From NCBI GenBank assembly GCA_003670825.1, contig QWQL01000090.1, forward strand, positions 1 to 6,535: a stretch of DNA of 6,535 nt, given 5' to 3'. The notes under the pieces were generated by a model. It did not search any database, was not told the DNA's origin, and saw nothing but the letters and a program-made list of their open reading frames with translations. The position numbers and the translations under genes are program-made. The DNA is from Planctomycetota bacterium. GTDB taxonomy: Bacteria; Planctomycetota; Planctomycetia; Pirellulales; UBA1268. How positions within the stretch are numbered: position 1 is the stretch's first letter; each line of letters begins with the position of its first letter. This document shows, one piece after another, positions 1-3,585 of this stretch.

Positions 1-554
1 ACCGCATGCCCCATCCCCCAGCCCACGCTGCAGGGGCGGCGGCCGTCCCACGCCTCACGAATGCCCTCGGCGACACGGGTAGCGAAGAACTCGACGTACT
101 CGGGCGGTTGCATCACGCCCGCGGGGATCTCGTAGACCCCGGCGACGAGGACTGGGGCGGTATGGGTGTGAGTGGCGCTGGCGACGATCCGCTCCGTAGG
201 GAATCCAGGCAGGGCCGCGGCCACCTTCATCCGAATCTTCTCGAGTGCCTCCTCGGGAATGGCGATCAGGTCGCACGCCACGAACGTGGAAACGCCGGCG
301 GGGCCATCCTCGTCGTGCGATTCCAGAACGAGCACCGTGGCCGTGACGGGATTGGCCACGCCTGTCGAGATCCGTGTACGTGCCTGCCCCCACAGCGCCA
401 CCGGCCGGTCGGGGGTGATGCTCACCGTGGCCGCGCCTGCGCGGAGCGTGGCGGCGGAGACGCGGGCCTGGAGGACGGCCGCGCAGAAAAGCAACACGGG
501 CAGGAAAAAGCGAGGCACCTGGGCGAGCAACGGCAGGACTGAAGCGAGCGACAT
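1..554 (-). CDS. Secreted neutral/alkaline ceramidase-family protein, N-terminal part (runs off left edge)
   Basis: The first 184 codons of a gene that continues past position 1; no stop is seen. The start is the ATG at 554-552: an in-frame TGA lies shortly upstream with no other ATG, GTG or TTG between, although no Shine-Dalgarno sequence precedes it. Residues 1-34 look like a Sec signal peptide: hydrophobic stretch FFLPVLLFCAAVL, likely cleavage after VSA. The mature part begins with the family's AGAATVSITPD block (residues 39-49). A WGQARTRIS segment follows, then VACDLIAIP (92-100) and SATHTHTAP (126-134), whose histidines 129 and 131 match the region that supplies a zinc ligand in neutral ceramidases. 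The segment YEIPAGVMQPPEY (141-153) resembles a branch of the family that I recall as common in planctomycetes. Family members act outside the cytoplasm and hydrolyse amide bonds, classically of ceramide, but the substrate of this branch is not known to me. The remaining metal-binding and catalytic motifs lie outside the window. It diverges from the flavoprotein gene at 715. Confidence 0.9.
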   Translation of the reverse strand, partial: MSLASVLPLLAQVPRFFLPVLLFCAAVLQARVSAATLRAGAATVSITPDRPVALWGQARTRISTGVANPVTATVLVLESHDEDGPAGVSTFVACDLIAIPEEALEKIRMKVAAALPGFPTERIVASATHTHTAPVLVAGVYEIPAGVMQPPEYVEFFATRVAEGIREAWDGRRPCSVGWGMGHA

Positions 555-714
555 GGCGAGAATTTTTGAAAGACAAACGCGGGAGAAATCGATGCTTCAG
601 AGTCTAGCCAAAAGGTCGTCAGCCGTGCTACCATCCCCGCTGATCATCCACGTCGTCGCGGAGGAGTGGAACCGCGATGGTGGAAGGACGGGCCCTCGTG
701 GAGCCGCAGGCCGC
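555..714. promoter_or_regulatory. Divergent intergenic region between ceramidase-family and flavoprotein genes
   Basis: These 160 bp should hold the promoters of both flanking genes. The best plus-strand candidate is an extended -10-like TGCTACCAT (626-634) without a good -35 element. I found no convincing promoter for the minus-strand gene, nor any clear operator. The strand toward the ceramidase-family gene has no Shine-Dalgarno sequence before its ATG. Confidence 0.3.
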
Positions 715-2004
715 ATGGATTCCGTGAAGCACAAGCCCGACGTGCTCGTCGTCGGGGGTGGAATTATCGGGCTGTGCACGGCCTTGGAACTGCAAACGTC
801 GGGGCGTTCCGTAGCGATCCTTGATCGGGGCGGAGTCGGCGCCGGCTGTTCGTTCGCCAATGCCGGCTGGCTGACGCCCTGTTTTGCCATGCCGCTGCCT
901 CAGCCTGGTATGCTGCTGAAGGCGATTTCCTGGCTGCTGGACGCCCAAAGCCCGTTCCATATCCAGCCCCGGCTGAGTCTCGACCTCGTGCGTTGGCTCT
1001 GGCGGTTTCGCCAGGCGACGAACCGCCGGACCATGCTCGCATCGATCGAAGTGCTCGTCGCGCTCTCGCATTACACGCTGGCTTGGTTCGAGAAACTGGC
1101 CGCCACGACCGCGGCGAACGGGGGCGACGCGCTGGGCTTCGAACGCCGCGGGCTGCTGATGGTGAGCGGCACGAACGACGGGGTCGAAGCCGCCGTGAAC
1201 GAGATGCAGCTGATGGCCGACCGCGGCGTGTCGGGGCGACACCTCGATCGCGACGCGGTGCTCGCCTTCGAGCCGACGCTGCGGCCGCGGGTGCTGGGGG
1301 GCGTGTACTTCCCCGACGAGGCGCAGATTGACCCCTACTGCGCGTCGTTGGCCGTGGCCGCCGCCTTCCGCGCGGCGGGCGGTGCAATCCTGCCACCCGC
1401 CGAGGCGTACGACTTCGACGTCTCCGCCGGCCGCATCTCCCGCGTCATGACGACCCAGGGCCCCGTCGAGCCCGACCTGGTGGTGCTCGCGGCGGGCTCC
1501 TGGTCGCCATCGATCGCGACCAGGCTTGGCCTGCGGGTGCCGATTCTGGGGGGTAAGGGATATTCAATGACCGTGGACGGCGCCACACGCCGCCCCGCGC
1601 GGCCGATCATGATCGTCGATCGCAAGATTGCGGTCACGCCCTTTCCCGACAGGCTGCGGGTGGCGGGCACGCTCGAACTGGTCGACCAGGACTTCAGCAT
1701 CTCGGTCAGCCGGCTGCAAGGGATCCGGCGCGGGGTGCGCGACTACCTCGATCTGGGCGACCACGAAGCGGCCGGGGCGGAACCAGACGTTCGCGACATC
1801 TGGCGCGGACTGCGGCCCTGCACACCCGACGGCGTGCCGATGATCGGGTTTTCACAGCGGCTGGCAAACCTTTTTCTGTGCACGGGTCACCAGATGCTCG
1901 GGCTGCAGACGGCCGCGGGATCGGCTCGCCTGGCGGCCGACCTCGTGCTCGGCCGTCCGCCGCTCACGCATCCTTATCCGTTTCGTCCGGAGCGTTTCGG
2001 CTGA
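715..2004 (+). CDS. FAD-dependent D-amino acid dehydrogenase-like oxidoreductase (DadA/DAO family)
   Basis: A complete 429-residue flavoprotein, close to the length of E. coli DadA (about 432). It has no signal peptide, so it should act in the cytoplasm or at the inner face of the membrane. Residues 9-26 form the FAD-binding Rossmann turn with GGGIIG (14-19), and Asp37 ends the second strand (VAILDR), as expected for binding the ribose of FAD. SFANAGWLTP (46-55) is the family's SxANAG block. The C-terminal cap has WRGLRPCTPDGVPMIG (363-378) and TGHQMLG (390-396), which correspond to the DadA WxGLRPxTPDGxP and GHxxLG blocks. DadA proteins oxidatively deaminate D-amino acids to 2-oxo acids and pass electrons to the respiratory chain; related enzymes use D-hydroxyproline, sarcosine or glycine, so the substrate is not settled. 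No racemase or epimerase neighbour helps decide. The frame is open back to 172, but homology begins only at KPDVLVVGGG, so the ATG at 715 is preferred. A weak GGAG at 700-703 lies 11 nt upstream. Confidence 0.9.
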   Translation: MDSVKHKPDVLVVGGGIIGLCTALELQTSGRSVAILDRGGVGAGCSFANAGWLTPCFAMPLPQPGMLLKAISWLLDAQSPFHIQPRLSLDLVRWLWRFRQATNRRTMLASIEVLVALSHYTLAWFEKLAATTAANGGDALGFERRGLLMVSGTNDGVEAAVNEMQLMADRGVSGRHLDRDAVLAFEPTLRPRVLGGVYFPDEAQIDPYCASLAVAAAFRAAGGAILPPAEAYDFDVSAGRISRVMTTQGPVEPDLVVLAAGSWSPSIATRLGLRVPILGGKGYSMTVDGATRRPARPIMIVDRKIAVTPFPDRLRVAGTLELVDQDFSISVSRLQGIRRGVRDYLDLGDHEAAGAEPDVRDIWRGLRPCTPDGVPMIGFSQRLANLFLCTGHQMLGLQTAAGSARLAADLVLGRPPLTHPYPFRPERFG

Positions 2005-2007
2005 CGG

Positions 2008-2058
2008 GGCGGGGGCACGGCCTCATGATCGTGTCCGACCGGCCGCCGAGGCCCCGCC
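2008..2058. terminator. Possible nested GC-rich hairpin between two convergent genes
   Basis: GGCGGGG (2008-2014) is complementary to CCCCGCC (2052-2058), and CGGCC (2018-2022) to GGCCG (2041-2045), giving a two-level stem that fills the 58-bp gap between the converging genes. There is no T tract on either side, so it is not a textbook intrinsic terminator. In such GC-rich DNA the pairing could be incidental; its position is the main argument. Confidence 0.25.
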
Positions 2059-2062
2059 TGCG

Positions 2063-3409
2063 TCATCGCGACAGCTCCGGCCGCGTGCGCTCGACGAGCT
2101 TGCGCACGGTGGCCATGATCTTCTCCTCGATCCCGGGATCCCACGGACCCGTCTGCTCCGCAGGCCCCGTCTGCTCCGCCTCGTAGCCGCCCTCGAGGAG
2201 AACGCGGCGGCTGGGAATGTAGCCCGGATAGTCGTTCGAATAGCCGGCCACCCACACTGCCGGCCCGTTGGCCACAGTGAATTCAGCCTTGATCCGCAGC
2301 GCGTAATCGACCGTCGTCTCCATGCCCAGCGCAACGAGCAGGATGTCGTCGCCGAGCCGGATCACCTGCACGGGATAGGGGTGGGGCCGCCGAGCCGTGT
2401 CGGCGAAAGGGAGATCGACCCGCTCGAACGCAGCCCGAACGAGCCCGGTGACCGGCCGCTGATGGCGGGATGGATCCTGGTCTGCTTCGATGGCCGCCTC
2501 GACAGCCGTCGCCAGCGTGCGGCCGTGTCGCTGGGCGTATGCCAGTTGTCTTCGCGGATAGGGGTTTTGGTCGCCCGCACAGCCCATCATGAACAGCGCC
2601 GTCGTACCAGCATGGTCCGCCTCGAGGTACTCCTGGGCGTAGCCGGCATAGTCACCAAGCCACCTTCGAAAAGCCATCGTCGTGTTGTGGCATGCATAGC
2701 CGAAGACGACCGCACGCAGGGTCGCGTCGGCGTTGCGGACGCTCAGCACGGGCACGGCGTGATCGACCGGACCAGCCGGATTGGGATGGTTGATGTAGCC
2801 CATCGACGTCGGCGTGCGGCGGTTCATAGCCACGGACGCCCGCGCGGTGCCGAAGGCGAGTTCAGCCGGCGCGAGCGTCGCCACGGCGCGGCCGGCGAGT
2901 TCGACGAGCGTGGTCTCGAGGAAAGCGCGATAGTCGGCCGCCGCGGCGTGATCGTAGTCCGGCCCGCAGTGGGTGTGCGAGGCGTTCATGAGCAGCGCCG
3001 ACGCGGGGATGCCCATGGTCTCCGTCACGCGGTTCGCCACGGTCTCACGCAGGCCGGCTGTCGCGCCGATGAGGTCGAGCGTGATCCAGAGCGTGCGGCC
3101 GCCCGCGGCGTCCTCCAGCACGAGCGCCTTGGCGTACAGATTCTGCTCGGTGCCTTCGGCCGGTTCTGTCCGGGCATCGTAGCCCGCCATCGGCAGCGGA
3201 TTGTCGGGGGTGATGCGGACGGCGGCCACACCGGCCCGCCATAACGGTGCCGGCGGCGCGGGATCGGCGGCGGTCGCCACCGCGGGGCCGCAGAGGGTCA
3301 AGTTTGCGATACCGAACATGACCGCCGCGGCAAGCCCTCCACGGGCGGGCGCTTGCAGGGGACGCAACGAGAGTTTCCCGGTAAGGATCGACAACTGGCC
3401 AGCAGCCAT
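2063..3409 (-). CDS. Secreted neutral/alkaline ceramidase-family hydrolase, compact form
   Basis: A complete 448-residue protein. Residues 1-47 form a long signal peptide: basic n-region with K12, R16 and R23, hydrophobic core LAAAVMFGIANLTL, likely cleavage after ATA. The mature part shows the ceramidase blocks in order: VAAVRITPDNPLPMAGY (61-77), ITLDLIG (109-115), NASHTHCGP (142-150), NRR (196-198), FGYACHNTTM (236-245), GDYAGYAQEYLE (252-263), MMGCAGDQNPYPR (274-286), LGMETTVDYALRIK (361-374) and YSNDYPGYIPS (390-400). By family knowledge, His in SHTHCGP, His241, Glu364 and a Tyr in NDYPGY should bind the catalytic zinc, so the active site looks intact. Classical bacterial ceramidases have about 650-700 residues with a C-terminal Ig-like domain; that domain is absent here, so ceramide as substrate is doubtful. 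The ATG at 3409 has GAGGA on the minus strand (3423-3419), 9 nt upstream. The tail carries a local EQTGPA duplication. It converges on the flavoprotein gene and diverges from the PATR gene. Confidence 0.92.
   Translation of the reverse strand: MAAGQLSILTGKLSLRPLQAPARGGLAAAVMFGIANLTLCGPAVATAADPAPPAPLWRAGVAAVRITPDNPLPMAGYDARTEPAEGTEQNLYAKALVLEDAAGGRTLWITLDLIGATAGLRETVANRVTETMGIPASALLMNASHTHCGPDYDHAAAADYRAFLETTLVELAGRAVATLAPAELAFGTARASVAMNRRTPTSMGYINHPNPAGPVDHAVPVLSVRNADATLRAVVFGYACHNTTMAFRRWLGDYAGYAQEYLEADHAGTTALFMMGCAGDQNPYPRRQLAYAQRHGRTLATAVEAAIEADQDPSRHQRPVTGLVRAAFERVDLPFADTARRPHPYPVQVIRLGDDILLVALGMETTVDYALRIKAEFTVANGPAVWVAGYSNDYPGYIPSRRVLLEGGYEAEQTGPAEQTGPWDPGIEEKIMATVRKLVERTRPELSR
2145..2180 (-). 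repeat. 18-bp tandem duplication in the tail of the compact ceramidase-family gene
   Basis: Units 2145-2162 and 2163-2180 match at 16 of 18 bases. They encode the repeated EQTGPA-EQTGPW segment (residues about 412-423), between the GGYEAE motif and the C-terminal helix IEEKIMATVRKLVE. The duplication keeps the frame and lies outside the predicted active site. Confidence 0.8.
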
Positions 3410-3416
3410 GGGCTCA

Positions 3417-3423
3417 TTTCCTC
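3417..3423 (-). promoter_or_regulatory. Ribosome binding site of the compact ceramidase-family gene
   Basis: On the minus strand GAGGAAA (3423-3417) lies about 9 nt before the ATG at 3409. It supports the long signal peptide over a start at Met31, which would lack a basic n-region. A second ATG (3416-3414) close to the site is in another frame. Confidence 0.6.
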
Positions 3424-3467
3424 GGGCAGACTGGTTTCACGACGAAACCGAGGGTGGGAAAGAAAAA

Positions 3468-3496
3468 TTGACAGCCCCACGGAAGTTCTGTATACT
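3468..3496 (+). promoter_or_regulatory. Near-consensus sigma-70 promoter for the PATR gene
   Basis: TTGACA at 3468-3473 matches the -35 consensus exactly. The 17-bp spacer is the optimal length, and TATACT at 3491-3496 is one base off the -10 consensus. Transcription would start near 3503, giving a leader of about 83 nt before the ATG at 3586. The stretch is AT-richer than the surrounding GC-rich coding DNA and points toward the PATR gene. A 6-bp inverted repeat, CCCCAC (3475-3480) and GTGGGG (3501-3506), flanks the -10 box and could be an operator, though one this short can arise by chance. Confidence 0.75.
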
Positions 3497-3516
3497 CTTT
3501 GTGGGGTTGAAAACAA
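3489..3516 (-). promoter_or_regulatory. Possible divergent promoter for the compact ceramidase-family gene
   Basis: Read on the minus strand, TTGTTT (3516-3511), a 16-bp spacer and TATACA (3494-3489) form a moderate sigma-70-like promoter. It shares the palindromic GTATAC core with the plus-strand -10 box. Transcription would begin near 3482, about 70 nt ahead of the ATG at 3409. If real, the two divergent promoters overlap and would compete. The -35 match is only moderate, so this is tentative. Confidence 0.3.
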
Positions 3517-3540
3517 CTGCAAACTACGTTTCTAGGTCCT

Positions 3541-3562
3541 CCAACTAATTTTTAGTTTTTGG
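3541..3562 (+). other. Small AT-rich hairpin in the leader of the PATR gene
   Basis: AACTAA (3543-3548) and TTAGTT (3552-3557) form a perfect 6-bp stem with a three-T loop, followed by TTT and then GGG; the CC at 3541-3542 could pair with the GG at 3561-3562 across a T bulge. It lies within the predicted leader, 24 nt before the start codon. It resembles a very weak intrinsic terminator or an RNA stability element, but an all-AU core stem is too weak to call a terminator. I recognise no riboswitch family. Confidence 0.3.
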
Positions 3563-3572
3563 GTCCGTTGCA

Positions 3573-3580
3573 TTGAGGTC
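3573..3580 (+). promoter_or_regulatory. Ribosome binding site of the PATR gene
   Basis: TTGAGGTC contains GAGG complementary to the 16S rRNA 3' end, about 8 nt before the ATG at 3586. It supports this start, which also gives a convincing signal peptide. Confidence 0.65.
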
Positions 3581-3585
3581 GTTCC

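Noticed and set aside
55..576. Minus-strand 173-codon open frame rich in Arg and Pro
   Set aside because: It is in a different frame from the ceramidase-family gene over the same bases, which has the signal peptide, ITPD block and HTHT motif; this frame is a shadow.
172..714. Upstream in-frame extension of the flavoprotein
   Set aside because: The frame is open, but it overlaps the ceramidase-family gene on the other strand, is of low complexity, and family similarity begins only after the ATG at 715.
2381..3244. 287-codon plus-strand open frame
   Set aside because: It is antisense to the compact ceramidase-family gene, is rich in Arg, His and Gly, and has no domain; the minus-strand frame contains all the family motifs.
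3506..3517. GTTG-AAAA-CAAC mini-hairpin near the predicted transcript start
   Set aside because: A 4-bp stem is too short to support a regulatory call.
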